The translations under genes and the position numbers were made by a program. Shown here one piece after another: positions 47,640 through 59,409 of a DNA stretch of 64,000 nucleotides (the stretch's first letter is position 1; every line of letters starts with the position of its first letter). The notes beneath the pieces are model-generated. The model saw nothing but the letters and a program-made list of their open reading frames with translations, ran no database searches and was not told the origin of the DNA. The stretch covers positions 3,162,001 through 3,226,000 of the forward strand of contig CM114275.1 of NCBI GenBank assembly GCA_050084515.1, read 5' to 3'. Source of the stretch: Blasia pusilla. Its lineage: Eukaryota > Marchantiophyta > Marchantiopsida > Blasiales.

Positions 47640-48940
47640 TGTCCATCCACATAGATCATAACTTGGGGTTGCTCCATGTTGATTATTGGCACTCTCAACC
47701 TCTCCACCACCTTTGGATATAGAAAGTTGCACGTCGCCCTCGTGTCAACCATAGCAACAAAATGTTTTCTGACAATCAATACCTCGACTATAAATTAATT
47801 TTCATCATGATGCGAATCCTTTCAACGCTCATCACCTTCCCGTTTCTTGAAGGCTTTTGATCAATCATACTAAATATCAAGGCGTTAGTCTCCCTTATTT
47901 GGTCAAGGTACTTACACTTGATGATTGCTTGTGCTGGTTGTGGGGACGGTCTGACCTTGTGTTTGCCCCTTTTGCCTTGGGGCACTCCCACTTGAAATGA
48001 TCGCGATCACCATACATATAACACCCTCTAGCGTCGGTTTACTCAAGCCTCAAGGTCGTCCCTTGCTTGAAATTTAGCATTTTTGGAGGTTTGAATCTTT
48101 TGGGTTTTGATCCCACTTGTGCCCTAGTCTCATCGGATTTCCTCTTGTTCGCTCCATCGAAAAAGTTCCTCCCTTTGTAACATGGATCATATTTTCCCAC
48201 TTCTTGAGACTCGGATAGCATGACACCAATTTAGTAGGCATGTCAATGGCCGCCTTAAGCTTCCCAAACTTGATTTTTGGTATTGCGCTTTTCTCCCTCA
48301 AATTTCATTTCAATTTGGGGGATATTGCCTCCAAAAAGTATAATTGAAGACTGTGTCAAAGTTTGATATGTCATCAATCACTACCAACGTCTCTTGGAAC
48401 TTGGTAATGAAGCTTACAATCGAGCCTCCTGATTGTATTTACAACTATCGAATCCTAGCTTGGGTCACTTGACCCTACAATGCCAAACATCTCCTCATTT
48501 CCAAGGTGAATATCCCCCAATTTGGCTCTCTGGTGATTTGGTTTCTTGGATGCCACATGAGTCCATATGCCTCCAACATTAAAGAGGCATTGACTCCCTA
48601 CTTGGCTTTCAAAACTTGATAAGTCCCAAAAACATGGTCCACCTCAATTACCCATTAATTGACCACTTGATATCCATCTCGCACCTATACACCGATAACT
48701 CCTTCCTCATATCTCCTAATTCATACTTTGGGGATGAGACCAAATTTGAGCTACACGAGCTCATGGTCTTCCTAACCACACAATCCATTTGAGCTTGTTT
48801 TTGTTCCTTCAAGGCCTCGAAGATGGCATGTTGAACCTCATTGAAACCTACGAGCGGTTGAACCCCCATGAATTTCCTCTGAGTATCCTTGCTAAGCCTC
48901 CTTTTTATCAACGATGACTCCTTGTGTTCATCCATTTAGG
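47640..48940 (-). pseudogene. Gag and protease fragment of a second gypsy lineage
   Basis: On minus, 48935-48648 and 48301-48039 are gag-like, charged frames (for example LKAAIDMPTKLVSCYPSLKK). At about 48030-47967 a CCHC knuckle reads CYMYGDRDHFKWECP, with its second Cys changed to Tyr. At 47765-47657 the protease core reads FVAMVDTRATCNFLYPKVV, where DTG is now DTR, so it is inactive. The VDTGATHNF-type protease and the different gag show that this is not the methyltransferase-bearing family. Frames shift between pieces and pol is absent. Confidence 0.7.
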
Positions 48941-49336
48941 TGTTAAAACCCCCGAGGTCTAGTTTCTTCAACAAGTTGCCAAAAGTCTTGGGCAAGGAGT
49001 TTTTGCCTATTGGTGTTTCGTCCCCCAAACCCTCATTTTGTGCCAATGACTTCCATGTTAGCCTCCCCAACTGATATGATTTGCTCTTCCCTCTCCACCG
49101 GGTGGTAGGTAGCCAAGATGGCTAGGGTTGCTACATAGCAACTAAAGTCAAAGGTTACATGTTCTTTGAGTAAGGTCACGATAGAGACTTAAGAGTGTGT
49201 GATAGGTCTTGAGTTCACAAGAGGAGAGAGACTACGGATACATATAATTTTTTGAAAGGGCATATAATTTGTTTTGTCTTCCATATGAGAGACTTGGGTA
49301 CTTTGAAGGGTCTTGAGATATGAATAGATTTGGCTA

Positions 49337-50775
49337 GTGATATTCCATAAAGCCTACAAATATTCCGACATAGAGCGAGCCTTAATTCAAAGTAGGAGTC
49401 AAGACTTGTGGGAGGCAATACTTGTGGAGTTATTGCATGAATATGCATATGTCGGAAAAGAAGGATATGTACGTATAGGCAGATATACGGGAATTACCAT
49501 CCTATTAATTGATAGACAAGGTCATATTGATCCGCCATGCTTACTCTTTAGGAGATCTTTCATGTGGTTGGCTATGGAAATATCTTTAGCACTTTAGACC
49601 TTTATGTTGGCTATCGTCAGCTTCCAATCAACATGGAGGACACGGTGAAGACAACATTTTGGGGGATTGATCAGTTAGAGAGAGATTGTTTGTATTAATG
49701 GTGGTTCTTACCATTTGGGTTGAAGAACGTCCTTGCGGAGCTCTAGAGAGTAATGGATAGCATTCTTAGTTGATTGGATTTTATATAGTGTTACAAAGAT
49801 TATATTCTTATCTTCAACTCCACGGTGGAGGAGCATGAGCAACACCTTAAGGAGATATTTTGGCAATTGCAGTTATATGGGTTGAAGTTGTGTCGGGGCA
49901 AGTGCAGTTTCTTTAAGGAGCATATTGAGTACTTGGGATACACCTTATACCGAGATGGGTTAGGTGTTCAACAGACGAAGGTGGAGGCTATTTCGCAAAT
50001 TCCATGCCCTACAGATGTAAGTCGAGTCCGAATATTTCTAGGACTGGCAAACTTCTATCGACGGCATGTCAAGGGTTTTGTGCGATTGTGAAGTCTCTGA
50101 CCTTGATAACAAGACTAGATTAGGTTTGGCGTTGGGGAGATGATGAAGAGCAAGCATTTCAAGAACTCAAGGATATATTAATGTTCTCAACCCATATGCA
50201 TTTGGGAGTAAACCGTACTTACAACTTACTCTAGGTTCAATATTGGTTGCATGGCATGCATATTGAGGTTCAGCAGTTTGAAGTCAAATATATAGTGTGT
50301 AATCAAATGCGAGCATCCTTCAATGCTCCTACTCCACAATTGCATCCATTTTCGATTTAGGATTCGATTCTTGATGGAGTATAGACTTTGCTATTTATGG
50401 GGCGTTATCATAGGTGTATGTTAGTCATGGTGGAGCATTTCTCCAAGTGGATAGAGTTGGTGGCACTAACAAACAAGGCGAGCAAGAGAGCGGTTTATGT
50501 GTTTCTAGATCAGACACTCAGTCATTTGAGTGCACTAGAAAAGGTCTTGACGGACTAGGATATCAAGTTCAGGCGAGAGTTTAGGCCTTGTGTGATCAGA
50601 CACACAGCATTCGGAGATCATCCTGAAGTAGATGGATTGGCAGAGAGTATAGTACAAATGATGAAGAGAGGGTTACAAAAGTATAGCTTATAGTGGGTAT
50701 ATCTAAGGGAGTAGGACTTACAATTGCCATGGTTGGCTATGGAGTATCTCTTAAGTCGGCAGACATCCTTGGCAA
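49337..50775 (+). mobile_element. Ty3/gypsy RT and integrase fragment, same family as 37.65-42.9 kb
   Basis: RT starts with YSDIERALIQSRSQDLWEA (49348), matching the 41.6 kb copy almost word for word. TTFWGI and FLPFGLKN follow. The catalytic box near 49785 is CYKDYILIF instead of YxDD, so it is dead. IEYLGYTLYRDGLGV leads to 50091. RNase H is mostly deleted. Integrase resumes at about 50395 with MVEHFSKWIELVAL, then DHPEVDGLAESIVQMMKRGL, and ends LPWLAMEYLLSRQTSLA at 50775, where a MITE-like repeat begins. The last phrase is the same as in the PHD-bearing copy at 35.4 kb. Confidence 0.85.
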
Positions 50776-51057
50776 GGTTGCATATGGACAAAGTCCGTAT
50801 CCATGGACATGTCCATATCTTTGGACTTCCATACATCCTATAGAAGAACTTTTCTATGTGGGACCTATCCCCCCCCTTCTTTCTCATCCCCTCCACTTGC
50901 CTCCGTGATCCGCACTTTCTCATTTCTTCCTTCTCCCACCTCCACTCCCTTGCCCCTTACCTCCCTTCCCATCCTTGCCTTACCTTCCACAATAAACTAT
51001 AAGTGTGGGTTCCACCTTTTGCAATGCATATCCATGGACATATCCAAACTGTGGAAA
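50776..51057 (+). repeat. MITE-like repeat, copy 1 (inserted in gypsy integrase)
   Basis: Begins GGTTGCATATGGACAAAGTCC and ends with an inverted version, CCATGGACATATCCAAAC. The interior is a long pyrimidine-rich stretch with CTTCTTTCTC, CCTCCACT and AAACTATAAGTGTGGGTTCCACC. Related copies are at 54.06 kb (inverted) and 61.43 kb. No coding capacity. Confidence 0.8.
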
Positions 51058-51345
51058 ATTGCTAAAGAAGCATAATTGGTAGAAAATGACTCACACTCAC
51101 ACACCACCATGGAGAACGAAATTTGCAATGAGAGAATGAGTGGAGGCTGGTCCCCTTCTCAATTATATAGGGTATATACAAGTAATCCTAACCCCAACCT
51201 TAACCATAGTCTCGAGTTAGACTAATTGAGATTAACTAATCCTAGTTAAGATAATCGCGCTTAACTTACTAACCAAGATTAAGCTTCCCTACTTCGTGTG
51301 AGTATCAAATGCAGTAGTTCAGGTGTTTTATGAGTTTGACTGTAA
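51058..51345 (-). repeat. 3' LTR region of the copia element at 51.3-53.6 kb
   Basis: It follows the end of copia coding sequence on minus. It has a TATA-like TATATACCCTATATAA near 51165-51180 and lies between pol and a MITE-like repeat. Exact LTR ends were not found. Confidence 0.5.
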
Positions 51346-51346
51346 C

Positions 51347-53590
51347 TCAATCTTCAATACTCCCCCTCAAACTTGTATCGATATCTCTAACGTCTAAATC
51401 ATTTCTAAACATCTCAAACTTATCTCCAAACAATGCCTTTGTAAAGATGTCAGCAATTTGCTGATATGTACCTTTAAACACAAGATCAATTTCTCTAGCA
51501 AGCACTTTCTCTCTGATAAAATGATAATGCACCTCAACATGCTTTGTACGAGCATGAAACATAGGGTTATTAGCAAGCTTGATCCTACTAATATTATGTG
51601 TATATATTACACCAGGTCTTAAGTTACTAACACCAATCTCAAGAATTAATCGATGAAGCCTCATTGCCTCACATGCTGCATTGGTTGCTCCTCTATACTC
51701 AGCCTCTGTTGAAGATAAAGCAACTGTAGGTTGCTTCTTTGAAGCCCAACTTATAACTCCGCTTCCCAAAGTAATTGAATAACCAGATGTGGAGTGTCGA
51801 TCAGACACGCTTCCTACCCAATTAGCATCTTTGAATCCCTGTAATTAAAAACTCAAAGAAGGTTCAAATTGAAGCCCGAATTGAATAAAGAATTTCATAA
51901 ACCGCATAATCCTCATCACACCATCAAGGTGAGGTTTTCGAGGTGCTTGCATAAATTGGCTCACTAGGCCAACATCATAGCTCAAACCTGACTTGGTTAT
52001 AGTTAGATAGATCAAGCTTCCAACCATACGCCTGTACATATTAGAATGTGCAAGAAACTCTCCTTCATCCACTCTTAGCTTCACACTATGGTCAAACGGT
52101 GTAGAGATTGGCTTACAAGCCGTTATACTATATTTTGAAAGCATATGAAGAGCATATTGTCGTTGTAATAACCACATGCTCTCTCCAACCTTGATAAACT
52201 TAATACCAAGGAAGAACTTGAGTTCTCCCAACTCCTTCATATAAAATACTGCTTGTAACTTCAGCTTGACTTGTTATACCATTTCTTCAGTACTCCCAAT
52301 AATAGAGAGATCGTCAACATGCAACACAATGAGAACCGTATGATCTTGTTCTCTCAAGAGATATAACAAGGAGTCAGAATCACATACCCTAAAACCTAAC
52401 TCTTGTAGGACGTATGTAATCTTGCCATACCAAGCTCTTGGAGCTTGTTTGAGCCTGTATAGAGCTTTCTTCAACCTGCATACGCGACATGAAAACTTCG
52501 GATGCTCGTATCCAGGTGGTTGATTCATTTAGACCTCCTCGCATAGGTCTCCATTCAAGAAGGCATTCTTGATGTCCATGTGATGTAATCTCCACTTCTT
52601 ACTTATTGCAACTACAACCACTGATCTCGTAGTCGCCATATTTGCAACATGGCTAATTTTTTCCTCATAATCGATGCCATATTTTTGTGCATAACCCTTA
52701 ACCACCAATCTCACTTTGTATCTGTTAATTATACCATCTTGATTGCGCTTGATTTTGTAAACCCATTTGCAACCAATAGCTTCCTTACCGGAAGGTATAT
52801 CAACCAGTTCCCATGTCTGTTGAAGTCTTAATGCATCAATCTCTTCCTCCATAGCTTCAATCCGTTCAACTTTACTTGCAGCTTCTTCAAAACAACTGGG
52901 CTCTTGTTCTTGAAGGGTAGTCATCATATATGCATGATGTGTGGCAAGGAAACCTTCATTTATGAATCTATGAACATGGTGTGTAACTCCACTTGATCTA
53001 CGAAGTTGTTGTTGAGAGGTAGATGCCTCTTATACCTGACTCAAGCTTTGACTAGTGTCAACAGACTGAATACGTACTCTTCCCATCCATGGACTCACAG
53101 ATTTAACTGACGAATCTAGAACCTCCCCTAATCCTACACTAGTACTCGAGGAATTTGAAGGCAATGTCTGTTGGTTTACAATCATATTCTCCCCCTCAAT
53201 AGACGAGTTTAGAGATGGAGTAGGCTCAGATGGAGCATACCATCGTAATCTAGTCACCTATTATTTCAATAAAACAACCATCTGTGTTAAACTTCACTTG
53301 ATAACCCTCCTCTACTATTTGTCCTACATAGATGAAGTTTCTTACAATGGTAGGACAGATAGTAGAGCAGGATTATTTCCAAGAGCATAAAGACCATCTG
53401 ATGCTATTGGAATTTTACCGGTATAGCGTGATATGATGTTGAGTGTCATCTTCTGTGAGCACAATTGCAGGATCTTTTACCGGCTCCAAACTACTGAACC
53501 ATTTAGCTTGTGAGGTCTTGTGATTTGATGCACCAGAGTCGATGTACCAATATGTTGTCAGATATTTATGACACCTATATCTAAATGGTA
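51347..53590 (-). mobile_element. Ty1/copia retrotransposon, protease, RT and RNase H, integrase missing
   Basis: On minus, about 53560-53500 has the protease motif YWYIDSGASNH, followed by a pre-integrase-like piece to 53270. Then, without an integrase core, 53257-53030 resumes in the linker before RT. RT spans 52927-52240: GCKWVYKIKRNQDG, DIKNAFLNGD, LYRLKQAPRAWY, and HVDDLSIIG, where the catalytic YVDD reads HVDD. 52240-51845 is the RT C-terminal region (FLGIKFIKV). 51808-51347 is RNase H with SKKQPTVALSSTEAEYRG and HARTKHVEVHYHF. Stops at 52526, 52271 and 51845 break it. Loss of the integrase and of the active-site Tyr means it is inactive. Confidence 0.85.
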
Positions 53591-53599
53591 TTTCCCTTC

Positions 53600-54060
53600 A
53601 GAGCAATGTTCAAGGGAGATGTGGGGTTACGAGTAACCCAAATGAACCCTTTTTAATATTTTTCGTGCATGGTTTAATGTTTATGGTAGAGTTTTGGACA
53701 GATTATAAGGGAATTTTCGCAGTTCACGGACACATATATGTAGAATTGGGACTAACCAATAAGTGTTCATGTTGGGATGTGATTCCCTATTTTCAGCCAT
53801 AGTGATATTTGCGGTGGACAGATTGTGGTTGAATGACTTCTTGGCTCTTGGAAAACGGACGCTCATATGTGATTGGGTAGTGTAAAAAACGGTTGGATTT
53901 CCTGGGGGGTAGATGGCTAAATCTAAGTCGTTCACTTGAAATGGTGTCGTACCTATCCAATAAGGGCAGTAATGTGAGCCGTCCGATGGAGATTAGATGG
54001 ATGAATCTTAACGTGTCCCTTAGAAGGGGGTCCGGACGATGGGTGGAGACCCCACCTTGG
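53600..54060. other. Unassigned stretch
   Basis: Between a copia element and a MITE-like repeat. No frame over 84 codons and no recognised motif. Confidence 0.4.
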
Positions 54061-54062
54061 GA

Positions 54063-54345
54063 CTCTCCATCATGGTTGGATAAAAACGGACATGGACGGA
54101 CAAGTCTAGGATGGATTGCAAGAGGTGGGGCTCACAATTATATCTTATGGTGGAAAGAAAGATGGGGGCGGGCGGGGCAGTAAGGGAGGTGGGAATGGAG
54201 ATGAGGGAAGGAAGAAACAGGAAAGTGCGAAAACACGGAGGCAAGTGGGGGGAAATGAGAAAGAAGGGGGAGGTGGGGCCTACCTAGATAAGTTCTTCCA
54301 TAGGACGGACGTAAGTCCATGGACATGGACTTTGTCCACATGCAA
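54063..54345 (-). repeat. MITE-like repeat, copy 2 (inverted)
   Basis: Reverse complement of the 50.78 kb unit: it ends GACTTTGTCCACATGCAACC on plus, and its interior is the purine-rich strand with GAAAGAAAGATGGG and GGGAGGTGGG. Length is similar, about 280 bases. Confidence 0.8.
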
Positions 54346-54349
54346 CCTT

Positions 54350-55560
54350 GCTCTTCATGCCTCATTCTTGCATTTTCTTCTACACTTTTGGATCCGCACA
54401 CAATAGTGACGCTATGCCGCACTTTATTTCCCATCCACGGGCTCTCAAGACTCAATGCCTCAGTCTTGCTGCCTTGCCTTTTCTCCTACACTTTTGGATC
54501 TGCACATTGTAGTGCTAGTGTTGTTGCGTTGCACTCTTTCTCCCAACCGCACTCTCATCATGTGATGTTTGCAAACCCGCATGACTCCACGTGCTACACT
54601 CTTAGTTTCCCAACCACGCTTTCTAGTATCCAAGTACATGATTCCGCAACGCCGTACTTCAATCTCTCAGCCACAATCTCATGTTTTTTAAATCCGAACT
54701 ATTTGCAGCTTCATTCCCGTGGTTTTTTGTTTTTGCTTCACTTGCTTTCACCTATGCAACTCAATTGCTTCACTTCACCAATGACGCTTCACACCCTCAC
54801 ATTTGTATTTTCACTTGCACGGCTTTGCTACACGTCTTTCATGCTTTTACTTGCATTACGTGATTTCACTTGAGTTTTGTGCTTTTATTTGGTTAACTAC
54901 TAGATTCGGATGCTCTAGTGCCTCACTTTAGTACTTTCACCTACGCAACTCCACAGCCTCCATAGCTTGGTTGAGTCCACAACTTCATTAGGTCCGCAAC
55001 TCCTCTTCGTCTCTTGCAAAGGTTGTGCCAGTTGCATCTTGAGCTCTTACTTCTATGCAGTACCTTCCATCCCATGACTCCCAATTTTTTTTTGAGATTT
55101 TTCCTTCAGAGTTTGCACGGCTTCCACGACCCTCATTTCCTGCTAACACTAGCTGCATATTGTCCTTAGTACTAACACTTGTCAGGATACAACCTCGACT
55201 CCTCCAACTTCTTGTTGGAGCTACCTTTATGCACTTCTTTAACTTCACTCGTACTTGTTGTTGTCATCCAATGAGAAAAATATTTTCATCTAAACTTCAT
55301 ACCTTTTTTCTATTCCCTTTCCCTTGCTGCTCGAGTTAGTCTTGGGTTTAGGTTTGAAAGGTTTCCAGATTTTATTCTAGATTTGGTTTCACATTGCTTT
55401 CTAGTTGCTCAAAAGGTCATATAGCCAAGAGACGAACGACAATGACTGTGTTCCTAGGTAAGGAAGGTACAAATGATAGACTTGACATTATCTCATTGTG
55501 TGGCTTATTTGATGAAAGAGACAAGCAACCTCCGTCAAGAAACAATATAACTTTACTTGA
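54350..55560 (+). other. Pyrimidine-rich stretch with chance ORFs
   Basis: A 184-codon frame (54319-54873) is dominated by Ser, Leu, Phe, His and Thr, with an internal diverged duplication (TTCTACACTTTTGGATC... at about 54374 and 54487). Composition follows the C/T bias of the strand, so I do not call a gene. Confidence 0.45.
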
Positions 55561-55737
55561 AAAGAAATCATGTAGCATGGAAGGATGTATGATGCTCAAT
55601 GTATGATTGGATTGATTTTGATTCATTTCCTGGTAGTTCAGAAGCACTTCAAATTTATTTGAAAAAAATCATGTAGCATGGAAGGATGTATGGTGCTCAA
55701 TGTATGATTGGATTGATTTTGATTTATTCCTTGGTAG
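55561..55737 (+). repeat. Direct duplication of 76-77 bp at the start of the hAT element
   Basis: 55561-55637 and 55662-55737 are near-identical (AATCATGTAGCATGGAAGGATGTATG...GATTGGATTGATTTTGATT), differing at a few positions. The second copy leads into the transposase frame, so the first is probably a tandem duplication of its 5' coding end. Confidence 0.85.
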
Positions 55738-57750
55738 AATTTTATATAAAGTTGGTAGGAAGGGGAAGGAGAAGGAGAAGGAGAAGGAGAAGATTTTCTT
55801 TGCCAGAGATGGAGCAATTGATTGCAAGGTTTCAGCCCTCACTAATCATGCCAAGTCCAACAAGCATATCAAGCTTGCATGGGCTGCGAATGGGGATAAG
55901 AAGTTGATGGCCAAGGCTATTGCCACAACCAACCAAACCGGCAAAGTCGCCTTACTGACATTATTTAAGTGCGCATATTCCCTTGCAAAGGAGGCTACAT
56001 CATTTTTGAAATTTCCCAATCTTTGTAAGTTGATGCTTTTTGTCAACGTTCCTATTACTAGAGACCTATATCAAAATGAAAAGAGTTGTAGAGAAATGAC
56101 TTATTTCTCTACAAGTCAAGTTTTGGTTGGAAGAACTCTTGCTAGAGTTTAAGCCTCTCCTTTCTTTGGAATTATGATTGATGAGTCAAGTGACCTATAT
56201 ATATCAAGGCACTTGGTCATGTTTGCCACTTTCATTGAGGGAGGCCAGACACCATGTTTTTTTATATGATTCTTTGTTGCAAATCAAAATGTTCTAATGC
56301 TATTATTGAAACTTTACTGCAACTAACCAAAGAAGGAGGGTTGGGATTCTCCATTTGGCTCAGATGGCGGCTCAACAGTAGTAGGTAGCCAGACAGAGGT
56401 AGCCTCCCAAATGAGGCAGAAGGTAAATCCTTACATTCTTTCAGTTCATTGTGTAGCCCATAAGACAAATTTTTCCGCTTTGAAAGTTGCAAAAGCTCAT
56501 GATTGCAAGTCAATCTCCTCAAAAGTGGATTCGATTCTCAATACTTTAGATGGTTACTTTATAAGGTCCTCTATGAGGAAAAAACTTCTAGCATCTTTGC
56601 AGGAAACGCTCAATGACTCCCAAGGAGTCATAAAGAGATATCACAAGATCTAATGGTTATCTAGCTAGCAAGTTTTTTCAACATTGTACAATCCCTTAGA
56701 ATCAATATTGACATACTTAAGAGGTATTTCCCCTTTAGAGGATGATGGGAATGCTACAAATTTATTTAACAAGTTGAAATGATTCCAAATGATCTATTAA
56801 GTGTATTTTATGGTTGACATTATTCCCATGCTTGCAAATTTGAGTAAGATATTTTAGTACAAGTTTGTGGATGTTAGTTAGCACTATAGGGAGCATTGTT
56901 AATTCTAACATAGCTACGATTACAATTAATTTTGTGATGGAAACTCATGACTTGAATGATTCAACTTTCTCTGAAAGATAGAGGTTACCATATTCTTCGT
57001 GACTTTGGGCCACTTGATTGTTATTTTCAACGTTTACAGTTTGAGATGAGGGAAAACAAATTTCACAGCATAAAAATCTTCCGTGATCGGATAGGAAGAG
57101 ACTTGGAGGCTACCTTATTCTTTTAGAAAAGGTTTGCTAGAACTATTTGTGTTGGTGTACAGGGAAGATTTTGAGATAACAACCTCATGGATGCCATAAG
57201 AATCCTTAATTCTCTACACATGCCTTCTCAACTAGCAAGATTGAATAGTTGGGGATGTAAATATTTAGATGACTTGTGTGGATTTTTTGGAGCCCCATTT
57301 CCAATGCGGGGTCACTTGCAGGCTGCTATCATTAATTCTCTTATTGTTAAGCACAAGTTTCAATTTATAAAATTGATGGCTATCACTAAATGGAAGGATC
57401 ACAACTTTAGAGACTTGTGGGCTATTGTAAGTTAGAGTCCCTCCTTGCAATATAAATTTTCAAATTTTTTGATCTTGCCATATGTAGCTAGAGTCTTGTG
57501 TATTACTACTACTATATGTCAGAGAGCATTTTCTATTCAAAACATGATCAAGAGAAAATCTCGTTATAAGTTGACCACGAAGTACTTATATGTTGTTTTG
57601 AGGACTGCCTTAGAAGGACATTCCTTTGATTACGAGTATATGTTGTCTAAGTGTGCAATTTTGTGGAAGAATTCTGCTCATTTTAGGCACTTGTTTGCTA
57701 ATTCAAATAGATGTATATCCCGAAATATAGAAGTAGAAGGAAGCTAGTAA
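55690..57750 (+). pseudogene. hAT-superfamily transposase (ZNF862-like type), broken
   Basis: The N-terminal part 55700-56152 holds a zinc-finger-like region (CKVSALTNHAKSNKH) after a (GAGAAG)n-coded Lys/Glu tract at about 55762-55792. MIDESSD, part of the RNase-H-like catalytic fold, follows at about 56173, then GSDGGSTVVGS (about 56357), HCVAHKTNFSALKVA (about 56450), and an interrupted middle with several stops. 57187-57435 holds NLMDAIRILNSLHMPSQL. The C-terminal dimerisation region at about 57440-57700 has ARVLCITTTICQRAFSIQNM, IKRKSRYKLTTKYLYVVLRT, which matches the hAT C-terminal helix block. At least ten stops make it inactive. Terminal inverted repeats and 8-bp duplications were not found. 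Confidence 0.8.
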
Positions 57751-57759
57751 AATTTTTGT

Positions 57760-58330
57760 AAATTAGAAGATTTGTACATTTTGGATTTTAGGAAGTAAGA
57801 TTATTTTAGAATTTTATAATGCTTGGAGAAATGAGACTCCAAGTATTCTAGAGGATTAGGATCCATAGCTGCCAACTAGTGGAAGGCTCGCCAGGTTCAA
57901 GTCTTGCCAAGCATATCTTGTGATATGATTTAGGAGAGAGGATAAGGAATGTGGTTTGTCAAGTGTAGGATGTAGAAGTTGATGTTTACAAGATTTGAAG
58001 TGAAGTCGTGGAATAAAAGGGTGAACATTACTTTGACGATTAGAGAATCGAGACATTGAATAAATTTTTTTTAATTTTTCTCCTGTGATCCTAAAAGTCA
58101 AAACCGGAAAATTATTCCTCGCACCAATAATCGTTTGATAAGTTGAAAAGAACCTGCCCAACCCTGCTTCGGAGAAGTAGAGAAGTAGAAAGGCGAGAGA
58201 GTGAAAGGGGCGGCGGCAGATTCGGACCGGGGCAGGTTTAGGGTTCTCGATTTGTGGGAACCTCTGAAGCCGGAGCCACTAAAGCTCCAGGTATATCGCT
58301 CTCCCAAACATCGACTCAATCGCCCCCCTC
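57760..58330. other. Unassigned stretch
   Basis: No coding region recognised. The right part (58190-58330) is GC-rich with no identifiable product. Confidence 0.4.
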
Positions 58331-58905
58331 CCACGAACGCACACCTCAATCGTCCCCCCCCCCCACTAATAAGTGAGGTTAATCGCCCGCGTACCGACTT
58401 CTGTTCTAGTGCAACGTTCTTGTAAGGTTGGGTCCAGGGGTTATGCAAAAAGGGTGCTACGGACTCTCTACTTGCGTAATCCCCAATCCCGCTTAAATCT
58501 AGCGGAGAGAAGTCGTGTTAAACGCAATCTAGTCCAACTCCAAAATATTGGTTGGAGTTGAATTGGATCTTCCGAAACCACATCCAATCTAGAAGTGTTT
58601 TCAACCCAGCTCTCGCCATGTTCATAGCGCTAAGGCCATGTTTCTGCTCCAAGCTCTAATCGGAACGTTGTGCTGTCGGAGTTGGATATGGTGAGTCGGC
58701 AACCAGGATCTCCGCAATTCTTCATGTCTCTCCGCAATTGCGCATTACGGACTCCTCATCACATAGGAACCGGTTGGGACGGTACCGTTCTACCCGTTAC
58801 CACCGGTGCAGGGGGTGATCTAGTTATAAAGTGAAAACCGGGGCGGTCTACCTAATTTTTAGTTGGTGGGGGGGGCGGGCGATTGAGGTGCGCGTTCCCC
58901 GATGT
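58330..58905. repeat. Segment flanked by imperfect inverted repeats
   Basis: About 58336-58376 (GAACGCACACCTCAATCG followed by a C-run) reappears inverted at about 58857-58900 (G-run, GCGGGCGATTGAGGTGCGC). The 480 bases between carry no protein. A small non-autonomous DNA element is possible; no target duplication was identified. Confidence 0.5.
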
Positions 58906-58909
58906 TGTA

Positions 58910-59135
58910 GGCAGCGGGTCTCCATAGCGTTGCAGCGTGCCCAGGCTAATGGGATTTTGCGGCGGGCTCAGGCTGTGGGAGATGCCGGCGTTAGAGGCCC
59001 ACTCAGTAGTAGTCATAGCTCTCTTATTGTTGCTGATATTGTCTCTGCTGTTGGTGAGTTTCGTCGTTAGGGGGGGGAATGCCCCCTTCTTCCTTTTCTG
59101 GTCCAGTTGTGGCCTTCAGGTTTTGACTCTTTGAG
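58910..59135 (+). mobile_element. Non-LTR retrotransposon 3' tail (fragment)
   Basis: The frame reads RVSIALQRAQANGILRRAQA and ends SAVGEFRR*, followed by GGGGGGAATGCCCCC. It closely matches the tail at 63727-63890 and more distantly the one at 16142-16295. Only this 3' end is present. Confidence 0.75.
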
Positions 59136-59185
59136 TCCCCCTCTTTTGTACGTCACTCATTTTTATCGAAGTGCATCTTTGAAGA

Positions 59186-59405
59186 ATGTTTGATCGTTCT
59201 CCATCCAAACCTGAATTAAGCGGGATCAAGGGACAAGAACAGTAGCATACCGAACATCGTCACCGTTGGTAAAACAAACATCGGTATGCTACTGTTCTTG
59301 TCCCTTGATTCCACTTAAGAGCGATCAAACATCGGGGAACATCCAAACCTGAATTAAGTGGAATCAAGGGACGAGAACAGTAGCAAACCGAACATCGTCA
59401 CCGTC
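59186..59405. repeat. Long foldback with a third, direct copy of one arm
   Basis: Inner arms 59216-59253 and 59281-59318 are inverted copies (36 of 38 matches) around a 27-base loop. Outer arms 59186-59196 and 59322-59332 pair perfectly, with a 19-base bulge on one side. A direct copy of the left arm plus bulge follows at 59339-59405. The transcript would form a hairpin of about 147 nt with a near-perfect 38-bp stem. It could be a MITE or a small-RNA precursor. Confidence 0.85.
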
Positions 59406-59409
59406 TTTA

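Noticed and set aside
54319-54873. 184-codon open frame on plus
   Set aside because: Composition simply follows C/T strand bias, there is an internal duplication, its start lies inside a MITE-like repeat, and no domain is seen.
55762-55800. GAGAAG microsatellite
   Set aside because: Simple tandem repeat coding Lys/Glu within the hAT frame; no evidence for a special role.
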